From: CAZOOM01 sp964460795
Lineage (GTDB): Bacteria > Omnitrophota > Omnitrophia > Omnitrophales > Aquincolibacteriaceae
NCBI GenBank assembly: GCA_964460795.1
Contig: CAYWRU010000003.1
Span: forward strand, 1 to 64,000
Reading direction: 5' to 3'
DNA: 64,000 bases
Part shown: piece by piece, positions 1-9,563 of the stretch
Position numbering within the stretch: the first letter of the stretch is position 1
How the letters are laid out: the number at the start of each line of letters is the position of its first letter
Notes under the pieces: model-generated
Seen by the model: the letters and a program-made list of their open reading frames with translations, nothing else
Told to the model about the DNA's origin: nothing
The model's database searches: none
Program-made: the position numbers and the translations under genes

Positions 1-2
1 CG

Positions 3-1604
3 CCCAAGGAGTCTAAAACAGTTAAAAAAATCCTGAGTTTTAAAGAACAGTTAAAGGCTCAGCGCACCGAGCGCATCAAAAAAATGCCCTATTTGGACCG
101 CCGCATTGTGCAGGAAATTATTTCTGCAAAAGAATTTAAAAACAAAATGGATTTTGTGGGTTCTGATAAGCCCAAGGCCCTGGGGGAAGTGTTGGACCGG
201 GCCATTCGTTCCAATACGGAAGCCAAAGTTGCGACAGAAAAAATGGCGCTTAGCCGCCGAAAAATCATGGTCGCAGTCCGCAATCTTTTTCCGGAAGCCA
301 GTTATGAACTGAGTGATAAGGGCGGACAGCTGGGAGGACTCAATTTTAATTCCGGGAGTTATCGCTTTAAACTCCGTCAGCCGATTTTTCATGGAGGAAT
401 TCTCTGGAATACCTTCCTTCAAGGGAAGGCGGACCTCGAGGCTGCAGAAAATGAATATGATTCTGTACTGGGAAATCTGATCAAGGATGTTTCTAAAGCT
501 TACTTTGATTTGGACCGGGCCCATCAGCAGGTACGGGATTACGAAGAGACAGTGAAAAATCTCAAAAATCTTCGGGATATTTCGGGCAAGAAATATCGTG
601 AAGGCATTGTCTCTGAAATTGAAAATCTGAATGCCCAGTCCCTTTTTGGGGATGTGGAATTTAACCGTGAGAATTCCCAGCAGGAGCTGGAACTAGCAAA
701 ACTTGAACTTCAAAAACTTCTGAATCTTCCCATGCAGGAAGATCTGGGTGTCAAACCGCTTTACGATGTTGAAAAAATGATTGCTGAAGAAGAAGCGACC
801 TCTAAAACCGCAAAACCTTTGGATGCAAAAAACCTTTTTGCCCTGCCCGGAGGATTGGCGGCCGTGGAAGTGGATCATTTGGTGGATTTAGCCTATTTGA
901 ATCGCCCGGAACTTCGTGTGGAATCGGCAAAATTGGAGTCGGCCCAGCTGGCCCAAAAGATCCGTTTCGGAAAATTTTTGCCCCAGGCCGATGTGACATT
1001 AGAAATGGGAACTTTGGGAGAATCTTATGATGCTATTTCCAACGACCCCAAATGGCGTAAAGAGTTCCGATGCATGCTAGAATTTAACTGGAATGCGGGC
1101 GGGAACAGGATCGGATATACTTATGATAACGATCAGCGGGCCCCTTCGGTGACGGAGTTTCAGGCGGATCAGGGTACGACCCAGACTTCGAATAAATTAT
1201 CGGCCGGGATCTTGGACGGGCTTTCTGATTTTGTTGAAGCTAAGCAGGCCGAGGTTCAGAAACTGGAACAAGTGGTTGAGTTGGAACGTGCTGAGAAAAA
1301 AGTTATTGAAGATGTGAAAAAGGCCTACTTTGATTATCAGAAAAATGAAATCCAGGTCAAATCACTGATTCAGAAAGTCAATTATCGTAAACGAGTGGCC
1401 CAGCTTAAAAAACATCAGCTGGATCAAAATGAAATTCAAATCTCTGAATATCTCGAAGCAGAGCGGGACCGAATGGACGATCTCGACAAGCTGCACAAGG
1501 CCGTGGCCGATTATCTGGCAGCGAGGGCCTCGGTCAATTATTCCATTGGCATTGCGGACTACTTAAAATTTGGAGAAGAACATGACTTATCCCGAACCCG
1601 GTGA
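3..1604 (+). CDS. TolC-family outer membrane efflux protein, 5' partial
   Basis: Outer-membrane channel of a tripartite efflux system, expected to join the adaptor and RND pumps encoded just downstream. The reading frame is open from base 3, so the true start, and with it the signal peptide, lies left of the window; the ATG at 84 is internal. The visible 533 codons show the duplicated TolC layout: long helical hairpin regions rich in Glu, Lys and Leu (about residues 170-260 and 400-500) alternating with strand-rich stretches, including the family-like segments YRFKLRQPIF and VSKAYFDLDRAHQQV in the first half and EDVKKAYFDYQKNE in the second. The gene overlaps the adaptor gene by 23 bases, so the two are translationally linked. 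Family assignment is firm; substrate cannot be read from sequence. Confidence 0.88.
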   Translation, partial: PKESKTVKKILSFKEQLKAQRTERIKKMPYLDRRIVQEIISAKEFKNKMDFVGSDKPKALGEVLDRAIRSNTEAKVATEKMALSRRKIMVAVRNLFPEASYELSDKGGQLGGLNFNSGSYRFKLRQPIFHGGILWNTFLQGKADLEAAENEYDSVLGNLIKDVSKAYFDLDRAHQQVRDYEETVKNLKNLRDISGKKYREGIVSEIENLNAQSLFGDVEFNRENSQQELELAKLELQKLLNLPMQEDLGVKPLYDVEKMIAEEEATSKTAKPLDAKNLFALPGGLAAVEVDHLVDLAYLNRPELRVESAKLESAQLAQKIRFGKFLPQADVTLEMGTLGESYDAISNDPKWRKEFRCMLEFNWNAGGNRIGYTYDNDQRAPSVTEFQADQGTTQTSNKLSAGILDGLSDFVEAKQAEVQKLEQVVELERAEKKVIEDVKKAYFDYQKNEIQVKSLIQKVNYRKRVAQLKKHQLDQNEIQISEYLEAERDRMDDLDKLHKAVADYLAARASVNYSIGIADYLKFGEEHDLSRTR

Positions 1605-2898
1605 GCCTCCGTACAAACGAAATCTTTCCGAGCGGATCAAAAATCTTTTTTCGTTCAAACGAAAACCTAAAGCGCGTCCATCCGAAGGACTCGGAGGAGA
1701 ATCCGCTTCGGAAGATTCTCTGAATGCTTCGAGCGGCGCTCCTTCCGGAACTCCTGATTTCTCAAAGTGGCTGAAGATTGTTGTGGGCATCGTTGTCTTG
1801 GGAGTGCTCTTCAATATTGGGAAAAGCATTCTGGGACGCATGAAACCGCCTCTTGAAAAAGTGGTCAGTGAGTCTCAGGGAACCGGAAAGCAGGAAGTGG
1901 TTCCGGTCAAAGCTTACAAAATGGGCCGCTATAATTATGAAGATCCTTTGAATGCTCTTGGGACACTGAAGGGTGCAATGGAATTTAAACTGAGTTTCGA
2001 AATTCCCGGCGTCATCAGCTCCATCAATTATAAGGAAGGCGAGCGCTATGAAGAAGGCGCGCTTTTGATCTCCATGCGTCAGGATGACATTCTGCTTCAG
2101 CTGAAAAAAGCTCAGGCTGAGTATAACAAGGCGGATGCAGAAGCGAAGATCGCAGAAGATAAGGTCAAAGAACATGAAAAGCTTTTTGGAATGGGAGCCA
2201 TCCCGCAATCTACTTTGGATAAAGTGAAGCTGGAACTGGATTCCAAGAAATATGAAATGGAAGCCGCGCGCATTCAGATGAAGGCGCATGAATCCATGCT
2301 TGAAAAATCTAACTTGTACGCACCTTCGGCGGGCATGATCGGTATGCTGAATGTGGAAGAGGGCGAAGCCGTGACCGCCAATACGCTTCTTGGAACTCAT
2401 GTCATGACGGAGTATGTTTTTGCAGAGTTCGGTGTCGGAGAAAAAGATGTGAATAAAATTGCATTGGGACAAAAGGCGCGGGTTTTTATTGATGCCTATC
2501 CGGACAAAACCTTTGAAGGAGTGATTGAGAATGTTGCGCCCGTAGTTTCGGGATCAAGCCGCACGGCGACGGCTAAAGTTCGAGTGGAAAATCCCGATGG
2601 GCTTCTTCTCCCTGGAATGTTTTGCCGCGTCCGGGTTTTGCTTTACAGTAAGAAAAATACGCTGGTGGTTCCGACCGACGCCCTTCAAGGAAAAGAAGGC
2701 GAACAGTTTGTTTATGTGATCCACAGTGATAAAAATACGGTAGAAAAGCGGCCGGTGGTGATCGGCTATACTCGCCCGGATTATTCACAGGTGGATGCCG
2801 GAGTCTCTGAAGGAGAACTTATTGCAGCTTCTAATTTGGAACGCCTTGGGGACGGAAAAGCAGTCCGGGTTGCCGAAACTCAGGAAGCAGAACTCTAG
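1582..2898 (+). CDS. HlyD/AcrA-type membrane fusion protein (RND adaptor)
   Basis: Periplasmic adaptor that bridges an inner-membrane RND pump and the outer-membrane channel. I chose ATG 1582, which follows GGAGAAG at 1572-1578; an in-frame TTG at 1570 has no such site. The 438-residue protein has a cytoplasmic N-terminal region rich in Lys, Arg and Ser, one membrane anchor at about residues 50-70 (KIVVGIVVLGVLFNIG), a biotinyl-lipoyl-like half motif (GVISSINYKEGERYEEG), a short coiled-coil hairpin (about 170-235), the second lipoyl half (LYAPSAGMIGMLNVEEGEAV) and a beta-barrel/membrane-proximal C-terminus (GQKARVFIDAYPDKTFEGVI, LLPGMFCRVRV). The long basic cytoplasmic tail ahead of the anchor is unusual for AcrA-like adaptors, which are normally lipoproteins. 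Confidence 0.92.
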   Translation: MTYPEPGEPPYKRNLSERIKNLFSFKRKPKARPSEGLGGESASEDSLNASSGAPSGTPDFSKWLKIVVGIVVLGVLFNIGKSILGRMKPPLEKVVSESQGTGKQEVVPVKAYKMGRYNYEDPLNALGTLKGAMEFKLSFEIPGVISSINYKEGERYEEGALLISMRQDDILLQLKKAQAEYNKADAEAKIAEDKVKEHEKLFGMGAIPQSTLDKVKLELDSKKYEMEAARIQMKAHESMLEKSNLYAPSAGMIGMLNVEEGEAVTANTLLGTHVMTEYVFAEFGVGEKDVNKIALGQKARVFIDAYPDKTFEGVIENVAPVVSGSSRTATAKVRVENPDGLLLPGMFCRVRVLLYSKKNTLVVPTDALQGKEGEQFVYVIHSDKNTVEKRPVVIGYTRPDYSQVDAGVSEGELIAASNLERLGDGKAVRVAETQEAEL

Positions 2899-3004
2899 AT
2901 TTTAGATTGCAGGTTGCGGATTGCAGAATCGGGAATTTTTATTATAGAAGTCCATTCGCGCCTTCCAAAATCTAAAATCTTCAATCTAAAATCTTCAATC
3001 TAAA
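2899..3004. repeat. Intergenic TTTTAGATTG/CAATCTAAAA repeat element
   Basis: The 106-base gap between adaptor and first RND gene holds an inverted repeat. GATTTTAGATTG near the left end is complementary to CAATCTAAAATC near the right end, and the right arm is tandemly iterated: CAATCTAAAATCTT recurs directly up to the RND start codon. The left part has an analogous tandem of TTGCAGGTTGCGGATTGC. I read it as a degenerate palindromic repeat of intergenic type inserted inside an operon. No clear Shine-Dalgarno sequence precedes the ATG at 3005, so the repeat may have replaced the native leader. Confidence 0.6.
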
Positions 3005-6000
3005 ATGTCACTTGCTGAATATGTAGTCAAAAAACGCGTCACCGTCATCATGTTCACACTGGGGATTATTCTCCTCGGTGTGATCGCTCTTAAAAAACTG
3101 CCTCAAGAGCTTTTCCCTCGCGTTAGTTACCCTCAAATTACCGTGGTGACGGAGTATGCCAATGCTGCTCCGGAAGAGATCGAAAATTTGGTCACCAAAC
3201 CCATTGAAGAATCTGTGGGATCGGTGTCCGGTCTGAAACGCATTGAATCCATCTCGCGGGAAGGACGCAGCACGGTCGTCATCTCCTTTAATTGGGGACA
3301 GGACATCGATTTTGCGGCTCTGGCAGTGCGCGAAAAAATTGATCTCATTAAAGAACGTCTTCCTAAGGAAGCGGATGATCCGGTGGTGCTCAAATTTGAT
3401 CCGCTCTCTCGTCCCATCATGATCCTCTCGGTTACGGCGCAAAATATGGAACCCGTGCGCATGAAGCTTTTGACGGAAAAAATGGTCAAAGACAACTTGG
3501 AAAAAGTGGAGGGTGTCGCGTCCGTCAATCTCTCGGGCGGCGTCAATCGTGAAATTCAGGTCAATATTGATCAGGCGCGGCTCCTGGCCGGCCATCTTTC
3601 TTTACTTCAAACGATTCAGTCTATCGAAGATGCCAACGTCTCTTATCCGGCCGGAAGCATTAAAAAAGGACTTTATGAATATTTGATCCGTACGGTCGGC
3701 GAATTTAAATCCGTGCGCGAAGTGGAATACTCGGTTGCGGGAGTGGATACGGTACAGAAGATGCGGCGTGAAGATACGAGTTTTCTTGAAAAAGGCGATG
3801 AAGGTCCGCGTCAGACTTTGGATACATTGCGTTCGGAAGTCCGCAAGGATGTGATGGATAAGCGGCTTTTGCTGGTAAAAGACATTGCGACGGTGGTGGA
3901 CGGAACGGCAGAGCGGACCAGCATCTCGCGTTATAACGGACACGAAAATCTTTCTCTTTCCATCCAGAAGCAGGCGAATGCTAATACCATTGAAGTAGTA
4001 GAGCGCCTCCGAAAAACTTTAGAATCACTTAAAGCGGATTTAGACTCACGCGGTCTGCAGGCGAATATTATTTATGATCACTCCGTCTTCATCAAAAATT
4101 CCATGGACAATCTCAAGAGCGAAGCCATCCAGGGCGGATTTTTAGCGTTTCTCGTTCTCTTTGCTTTTTTAAGATCCTTTCAGGCCTCGCTTCTTGTAAC
4201 GCTTTCAATTCCGATTTCTGTTTTAGGTACTTTTTTCCTGATGTCCATTACCGGCATTAGTTTAAATACCATGTCGCTCGGCGGCCTGGCGCTGGCGGTG
4301 GGTATGATTGTGGATACCAGTATTGTGGTGGTAGAAAATATTGTTCGCCGCCGTCAGCTTGGGGAAGAAGCAGAGGCTGCGGCCATTAGTGGGACCCGTG
4401 AAGTGACGTGGGCGGTTATTGGATCCAATCTCACCACGATCGCGGTCTTTTTCCCTCTCATTGTGTTTGTGCCGGGATTTGTCGGACAGATTATGAAGGA
4501 CCTTTCCTGGGCCATCATTTATTCCCAGATTATTTCCACCATTGTACCGCTCAGTTTTGTGGCCATGCTCACCACTAAATTATCTATCGAGTTAAAGGAG
4601 TACAAACCCTGGCCTTGGACCAAACCTTTGGAGCGTATACTGCGGCCCGATCAATCCCGGGCTCAACATGAAAGTTTTATCGGGTCCGTTCTTGCCCTTA
4701 TTTTTATTGCCATCCTTGGATCCATGATGGTTATTTATCCCAATCTGGACCGGGAAGTATTACCCAAAGTCGATCAAGGACAATTTCTCATTAAGCTGGA
4801 CATGCCTATTGGGACGCGTATTGAGATCACGGATCGCGTTGCGAAGAAAATTGAGGAAGCTTCCCGCGACCTTGCAGAAGTTAAAGATGTTGCGGTCACG
4901 ATTGGTGCAGAAAAAAGCCGTCAGGGCGATGTCAAAATCGAAACGCTTCGGGCCTGGCAGGGGCTCATTTTGGTGAATCTGAAAAAGAAGCGGCATCGTT
5001 CCTCCGCCGCGGTCGTGGATGAGCTTCGTTCCAAAATCCAAAAATTGGATGTGGAAGAAGGGGATGTGGAGTTTATCCTCCAGGAGAGTGAATTCCAATT
5101 TGCAGAGGGCGGAGCCAAACCCATCCTGATTGAAGTCAAAGGCTACGATTTTCAAAAAATGGGTCAAGTGGTGGCGGCCATCAAAGGGAAATTAGAGGAG
5201 ATTCCCGGAACCGTGGATATTCAAGATGATGTGGCTGAGCCGGCCTGGGAAACCAAAGTGGAAATTGAAAAGAGCCGCGCCGCGCGTTATGCCGTGTCTC
5301 CTATGGATATTTCACTCACCGCGAAAGCCGCCATTGATGGAGTGGTGGCGACTAAATTTCATGAACAAGGCCGTGAATTTGATATTCGGGTTCGTCTGAG
5401 TCAGAAAGACAAAGAAAACATTCAAAACTTAAATGACCTTTTGCTTTATTCTCAGGCGCTGGATCAGCTTGTGCCTCTCAAGGAAGTGGCGACCATTACC
5501 AAAGGGTTGGGTCCGAGTGAAATTCGACATCTTAATCAAGAGCGTGCCACGATCATCTCCGCATCGCTGAAGAAAAATGTCCAGAGTAAAAACGTGTTGA
5601 ATAAAGTCCAGACCATGCTCAAAGACTTAGATGTGGCCGAACATTTCCCGGATTTTCAGGCCAATATTTCCGGAACGTTCAAAGAGCAAAAAGAAAGTTA
5701 CACCATGCTCATCTTTGCTTTTGCTCTGGCCTTGATCTTGAATTATATGATCATGGCCGCACTCTTTGAATCGTTCATCCAGCCGCTTATTATTATGGTG
5801 GCGGTACCGCTTTCATTTATCGGGGTGCTGGGCAGTCTTTTGATCACTGGAATTTCTATTAACGTCATGTCCATGTTTGCGGTCATCTTGCTGGTAGGAA
5901 CCGTGGTGAATAATGCCATTGTGCTGATTGAATATCTCAACCAGCTGCGGGCCGAGGGGATGGAGATTGTGGAAGCTGCACTCACAGCGGCTAAAGTTCG

Positions 6001-6244
6001 GACGCGTCCTATTCTGATGAGCTGCTTGACGACGGTTATTGGACTCCTTCCTCTGACGCTGGGTTTGGGCGAAGGTTCGGAGCTGCGCCGACCCATGGCC
6101 GTAGCCAGTATGGGGGGAATGCTCTCGTCCACAGTGCTGACTTTGGTCGTGGTGCCGCTTCTTTATATTCTGGTGACTTATCTTGCGGAACGTCTCATGG
6201 GTTATGACGAAGCGCTGGCCGAAGAAGATGAAGGAAATGGGTGA
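3005..6244 (+). CDS. RND family efflux pump, inner-membrane subunit 1
   Basis: Proton-driven transporter of the AcrB/MdtB superfamily, 1079 residues, the usual length. Seen directly: N-terminal TM1 followed by the family pattern LPQELFPRVSYPQITVVT, two large periplasmic porter regions, TM2-TM6 (about 370-540) and TM8-TM12 (about 895-1065). The TM4 proton-relay segment reads GMIVDTSIVVVENI, with one Asp where AcrB has two; this single-acid form is also common in uncharacterised RND clades. The TM10 counterpart reads GTVVNNAIVLIEY without the AcrB Lys. The stop TGA overlaps the ATG of the second pump gene by one base. Drug, lipid or metabolite export are all possible. Confidence 0.93.
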   Translation: MSLAEYVVKKRVTVIMFTLGIILLGVIALKKLPQELFPRVSYPQITVVTEYANAAPEEIENLVTKPIEESVGSVSGLKRIESISREGRSTVVISFNWGQDIDFAALAVREKIDLIKERLPKEADDPVVLKFDPLSRPIMILSVTAQNMEPVRMKLLTEKMVKDNLEKVEGVASVNLSGGVNREIQVNIDQARLLAGHLSLLQTIQSIEDANVSYPAGSIKKGLYEYLIRTVGEFKSVREVEYSVAGVDTVQKMRREDTSFLEKGDEGPRQTLDTLRSEVRKDVMDKRLLLVKDIATVVDGTAERTSISRYNGHENLSLSIQKQANANTIEVVERLRKTLESLKADLDSRGLQANIIYDHSVFIKNSMDNLKSEAIQGGFLAFLVLFAFLRSFQASLLVTLSIPISVLGTFFLMSITGISLNTMSLGGLALAVGMIVDTSIVVVENIVRRRQLGEEAEAAAISGTREVTWAVIGSNLTTIAVFFPLIVFVPGFVGQIMKDLSWAIIYSQIISTIVPLSFVAMLTTKLSIELKEYKPWPWTKPLERILRPDQSRAQHESFIGSVLALIFIAILGSMMVIYPNLDREVLPKVDQGQFLIKLDMPIGTRIEITDRVAKKIEEASRDLAEVKDVAVTIGAEKSRQGDVKIETLRAWQGLILVNLKKKRHRSSAAVVDELRSKIQKLDVEEGDVEFILQESEFQFAEGGAKPILIEVKGYDFQKMGQVVAAIKGKLEEIPGTVDIQDDVAEPAWETKVEIEKSRAARYAVSPMDISLTAKAAIDGVVATKFHEQGREFDIRVRLSQKDKENIQNLNDLLLYSQALDQLVPLKEVATITKGLGPSEIRHLNQERATIISASLKKNVQSKNVLNKVQTMLKDLDVAEHFPDFQANISGTFKEQKESYTMLIFAFALALILNYMIMAALFESFIQPLIIMVAVPLSFIGVLGSLLITGISINVMSMFAVILLVGTVVNNAIVLIEYLNQLRAEGMEIVEAALTAAKVRTRPILMSCLTTVIGLLPLTLGLGEGSELRRPMAVASMGGMLSSTVLTLVVVPLLYILVTYLAERLMGYDEALAEEDEGNG

Positions 6245-9200
6245 TGGGCCTTCCGAGCATGGCGCTCAAGCGCCCGGTCATGGTTCTGATGTTTTTCGCG
6301 GCCCTTATCATGCTGGGTTTTATTGCGCTTGTCCGTTTGCCTGTTGAACTGTATCAAGGCCAGAATCAGGGAATCATCAGTATTATTGTCCGGGCGCGCG
6401 GCGGTTTAGCCCCCATTGAAGTTGAAAAAAGCATCACAAAACCTATCGAAGAATCCATTGCTACGGTCAGCAATCTGAAAAGTCTTTACTCGAATTCCCG
6501 AGAAGCGGAGTCGCGTGTGACGATGGAGTTTCAGCCCGGAACGGATATGAGGTTTGCAGCCCTCGAGGTGCGCGAAAAGTTCTCCCGTGTAAAACCGCTC
6601 CTTCCCAAAGAAATTGAAAAACCGGTGATTGCCAATTATGACGATGCCGAATCTGCTATTTTAGTTTTCGCTCTTACCTCGGAAGCCCTTTCGCCTGAAG
6701 AGATCCGTGAAGTGGTGGAGGTGGATCTTAAGCCTATTTTATCCCGCATCGATGGTGTGGCTAGTGTGGAGGTCTACGGCGGCCGGGAACGAAAAATTTT
6801 AATCGAAATCGACCGCGACAAAATGGTGCATTACAACGTTTCGGTGGAACGCATCATGGATATCCTCGGTAAAAGTAATGTGAATCTGCTTGCCGGAAAT
6901 GTGTCCCGAGAGACGATTAATCTTGGGGTGCGCAGCATGGGCGCTTTTCAAACCGTGGAGGAAATCGGTGAGCTTGGGATCAAGGCCACGCGCCAAGGAT
7001 CCATTATTCCTCTTAAGGAATTGGCCACGGTGAAAGATTCCTATATGGAAGCGGCTGATTATGCCCGGCTTAATCTCGAACAGAACGTTACGGTCTATAT
7101 CAAAAAAACCAGTACAGCCAACACCATTCCCGTGGCGCGGACCGTCCGGAATATTCTGGAGGATTACACCAAAAACAGCCGCGGCCGTTTGAAGTCCATG
7201 ATTGTTTCCGATAAATCCGACACGATTGTGAAAGCGATTGATGATGTGCGTGGTTCTCTTTTGGTTGGCATGTTTTTGGTGGCGATCATGATCTTTGCTT
7301 TTTTAAGACGATGGGAACTTGCACTCATTGTGCTTGTTTCTATGCCGGCTTCGGTGGTCATGACTTTTTTCTTCATGAATCTCTGGGGAATTTCGATTAA
7401 CGTCATGACCTTGAGCGGTATGGCGCTGGCCATCGGGATCTTGGTGGATAGTTCTATTGTTATCATTGAAAATATTTTCTCAAAACGCGAACAGGGATTG
7501 GATTCAGTCCACGCCGTGCAAAGCGGAGCCGAAGAAATGTGGGTTCCTCTTTTAGGCTCTCTTATGACCACTCTTGTGGTTTTTTTGCCCATCATTTTTA
7601 TTGATAAAAAAATTCAGATGATTTACGCGGGGCTCGCTTTTACGGTGAGCGTATCGCTGGTAGCCTCTTTTTTTCTGGCGCTGATGTTTGTGCCGATTGC
7701 CATCAAGCAGTGGGGGCTCGGGGCCCTGGATGTGAACGAATCGTCTGTGCACTGGTTTGCCCGTGTGCCGAAATTTTATGCTCGAATTATGAAATGGAAT
7801 CTTGCCCATCGCTCCTGGGTCCTTCTGGCGCTTGTCGGATTGTTGTTCGTGGGCGGAGCGGGGCTTATGTCCCGTAGTATTGACTGGCCCGCGACTTATG
7901 AAGAAAACGAATTTGCGGTCGTGATGTTTCCCCTTGCGGGCGCCAAGTTGGAAGCGAATGATGAGGCGGTGAAAAAAGTTGAAGATATGCTCAGCAAAAT
8001 TCCGGATGTCAAAATGTTTTCGAGTACGATTCGAAAAGATGATGTGCGTATTTTTGTCCGTCTTAAACCTAAAAATAAGCGCCAATACTCCAAGGAAGAA
8101 ATCATCAAATTGATCGATGAGCAGGGGAATAAAATGGTGAAGCAGGTCCACGATGATTACAGTCTCATTGTGGATGAAGGCGTGTCGGGTTCGGAACAGA
8201 AAAAACTGGTCATTAATATTTTTGGAAATGACAACGATGTTTTACAAAAACTGGCTATTGATGCCGCGAATCGCCTGAAAGATATTCAAGGACTTCAGAA
8301 TATTGTGATGACCGATCTGCGCAAGCGTCCGGAATACTCGCTTGTCGTGGATAAAGGCCGTGCCGCTCTCTACGGAATCAACGTTCGTCAGGTTGCAGAC
8401 TCGGTGCATGCTCAAGTGCGCGGAATGCGGCCCACCAAATTTCATGACTATTTGAAGGGTGAAGAAATTGAAGTGATCACGCGCCTTCAGGCTATTTACC
8501 GGCAAAAAATTGATGATCTGCGTTTTGTTCCCATGAATACAGATTCGGGGGCTCAGATTCTTTTGGGGGACATTGCGAATTTCTATCCGTCCTCCGGGCC
8601 GCAAACCATTGATCGAAAAGATAAATATCGTTATGTATTTGTAAAGGGAGACACCAAGCGGCCCATGGAAATTATTGCCTCTGAGGCGCGCAAGAAACTG
8701 AGCGCTATGCAATTCCCGGACGATTATTATTGGCGTTTCGGAGGGTCTTTTGATGAGCTGGTAGAAAGTAAATTTGAACTTGCCGGCGCCGTGGTTCTGA
8801 CTTTTTTCCTGGTCTATATGGTGCTGGCCTGTCTTTTTGAGAATCTTATGCAACCGGTTTGGCTCATGACCTCGGTTTTGTTTGGCACCATCGGAGTTTG
8901 GCTGGCACTTTTTCTGACCGGCGATCCTCCTATTTGGAAACGCCTCTTTGAATTTTGTTTCAAAGGGCAGTGGAATTTGCTCTCCACCGGCACTCCGCTC
9001 AGTCAGCAGGTTTTTATAGGATTGATTCTTCTGGCAGGGTATGTGGTCAACTCCGCCATTATTATGGTGGATCATATTAATCATTTAAAGTTAGAGGGAA
9101 AACTTCCCTTTGAAGAAATTGTGGTCCGTGCCGGCCAGGACCGGCTTCGTCCGATTGTTATGACCACGCTTTCAACGGTGTTAGGTTTTGTGCCTCTTGC

Positions 9201-9393
9201 TTTAGGGTGGAGTCAGTCGAGTGAACTTTGGAGGCCGCTGGCGGTTACAATCATTGGCGGGCTTCTTTCTTCAACCATTTTGACGCTTTTTGTATTACCC
9301 AATCTTCTTTTACTTTGGGAAGATGTCAAACGATGGATCTCTCAGTGGAGTTTTCATCGAAGTATGCCTTTTTTCAAGACGGTCGATAAATAA
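6244..9393 (+). CDS. RND family efflux pump, inner-membrane subunit 2
   Basis: Second full-length RND permease (1049 residues) directly coupled to the first through a TGATG junction; GTG at 6241 is an alternative start 3 bases upstream, and AAGGA near 6231 serves either. Same architecture as its neighbour: TM1 then RLPVELYQGQNQGIISIIV, periplasmic porter domains, TM4 segment GILVDSSIVIIENI with a single Asp, and C-terminal bundle with YVVNSAIIMVDHI. The two pumps are clearly divergent, so this is not a recent duplication. Tandem RND genes behind one adaptor recall MdtBC-type pumps, in which two different protomers form one trimer; that arrangement here is inference. C-terminal residues are basic and cytoplasmic. 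Confidence 0.92.
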   Translation: MGLPSMALKRPVMVLMFFAALIMLGFIALVRLPVELYQGQNQGIISIIVRARGGLAPIEVEKSITKPIEESIATVSNLKSLYSNSREAESRVTMEFQPGTDMRFAALEVREKFSRVKPLLPKEIEKPVIANYDDAESAILVFALTSEALSPEEIREVVEVDLKPILSRIDGVASVEVYGGRERKILIEIDRDKMVHYNVSVERIMDILGKSNVNLLAGNVSRETINLGVRSMGAFQTVEEIGELGIKATRQGSIIPLKELATVKDSYMEAADYARLNLEQNVTVYIKKTSTANTIPVARTVRNILEDYTKNSRGRLKSMIVSDKSDTIVKAIDDVRGSLLVGMFLVAIMIFAFLRRWELALIVLVSMPASVVMTFFFMNLWGISINVMTLSGMALAIGILVDSSIVIIENIFSKREQGLDSVHAVQSGAEEMWVPLLGSLMTTLVVFLPIIFIDKKIQMIYAGLAFTVSVSLVASFFLALMFVPIAIKQWGLGALDVNESSVHWFARVPKFYARIMKWNLAHRSWVLLALVGLLFVGGAGLMSRSIDWPATYEENEFAVVMFPLAGAKLEANDEAVKKVEDMLSKIPDVKMFSSTIRKDDVRIFVRLKPKNKRQYSKEEIIKLIDEQGNKMVKQVHDDYSLIVDEGVSGSEQKKLVINIFGNDNDVLQKLAIDAANRLKDIQGLQNIVMTDLRKRPEYSLVVDKGRAALYGINVRQVADSVHAQVRGMRPTKFHDYLKGEEIEVITRLQAIYRQKIDDLRFVPMNTDSGAQILLGDIANFYPSSGPQTIDRKDKYRYVFVKGDTKRPMEIIASEARKKLSAMQFPDDYYWRFGGSFDELVESKFELAGAVVLTFFLVYMVLACLFENLMQPVWLMTSVLFGTIGVWLALFLTGDPPIWKRLFEFCFKGQWNLLSTGTPLSQQVFIGLILLAGYVVNSAIIMVDHINHLKLEGKLPFEEIVVRAGQDRLRPIVMTTLSTVLGFVPLALGWSQSSELWRPLAVTIIGGLLSSTILTLFVLPNLLLLWEDVKRWISQWSFHRSMPFFKTVDK

Positions 9394-9423
9394 CTGAGGG
9401 GTCGTGGAGTTTTTTACCGACTC

Positions 9424-9507
9424 CTCACCCTGAGCGGAGCCCCGATAGTGCGGGCGGAGTCGAAGGGCCTAGAGATCCTTCGACTCACCTCGTTCGCTCA
9501 GGATGAG
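9424..9507. repeat. CTGAGCGGAG/GTCGAAGG palindromic repeat
   Basis: Dispersed-repeat type sequence after the efflux operon. CTCACCCTGAGCG at 9424 is complementary (imperfectly) to CGCTCAGGATGAG ending at 9507, and inside it GTCGAAGG (9459-9466) pairs with CCTTCGAC (9477-9484). Sequences of this CCTGAGCG...GTCGAAGG kind are widespread palindromic repeats in many bacterial genomes. Here it probably also terminates the RND transcript, although no strong U tract follows. Confidence 0.6.
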
Positions 9508-9543
9508 CCCTCGTTTGTAGGGATACAAATTTTCGAGGGCTCA
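9504..9543 (+). promoter_or_regulatory. Leader hairpin ahead of the HAMP-like gene
   Basis: TGAGCCCTCG (9504-9513) and CGAGGGCTCA (9534-9543) form a perfect 10-bp stem, and within the loop TTTGTA pairs with TACAAA around GGGA, leaving only a TTTT bulge. The helix ends 20 bases before ATG 9564 and just before the ribosome site AAGGTGAG. It may be a terminator-like remnant of the adjoining repeat or a structured 5' leader. Confidence 0.5.
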
Positions 9544-9563
9544 ATAACCAGGAAGGTGAGATT

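Noticed and set aside
1762..2472. 236-codon minus-strand frame opposite the adaptor gene
   Set aside because: Shadow of the HlyD-type coding sequence with Phe/His-rich nonsense composition.
2899..3004. CRISPR-like array
   Set aside because: Only about three short tandem units of AT-rich sequence without spacers; better described as a degenerate palindromic repeat.
8242..9084. 280-codon minus-strand frame opposite the second RND gene
   Set aside because: Shadow of a clear RND transporter; composition is His/Gln/Asn-rich as expected for antisense.
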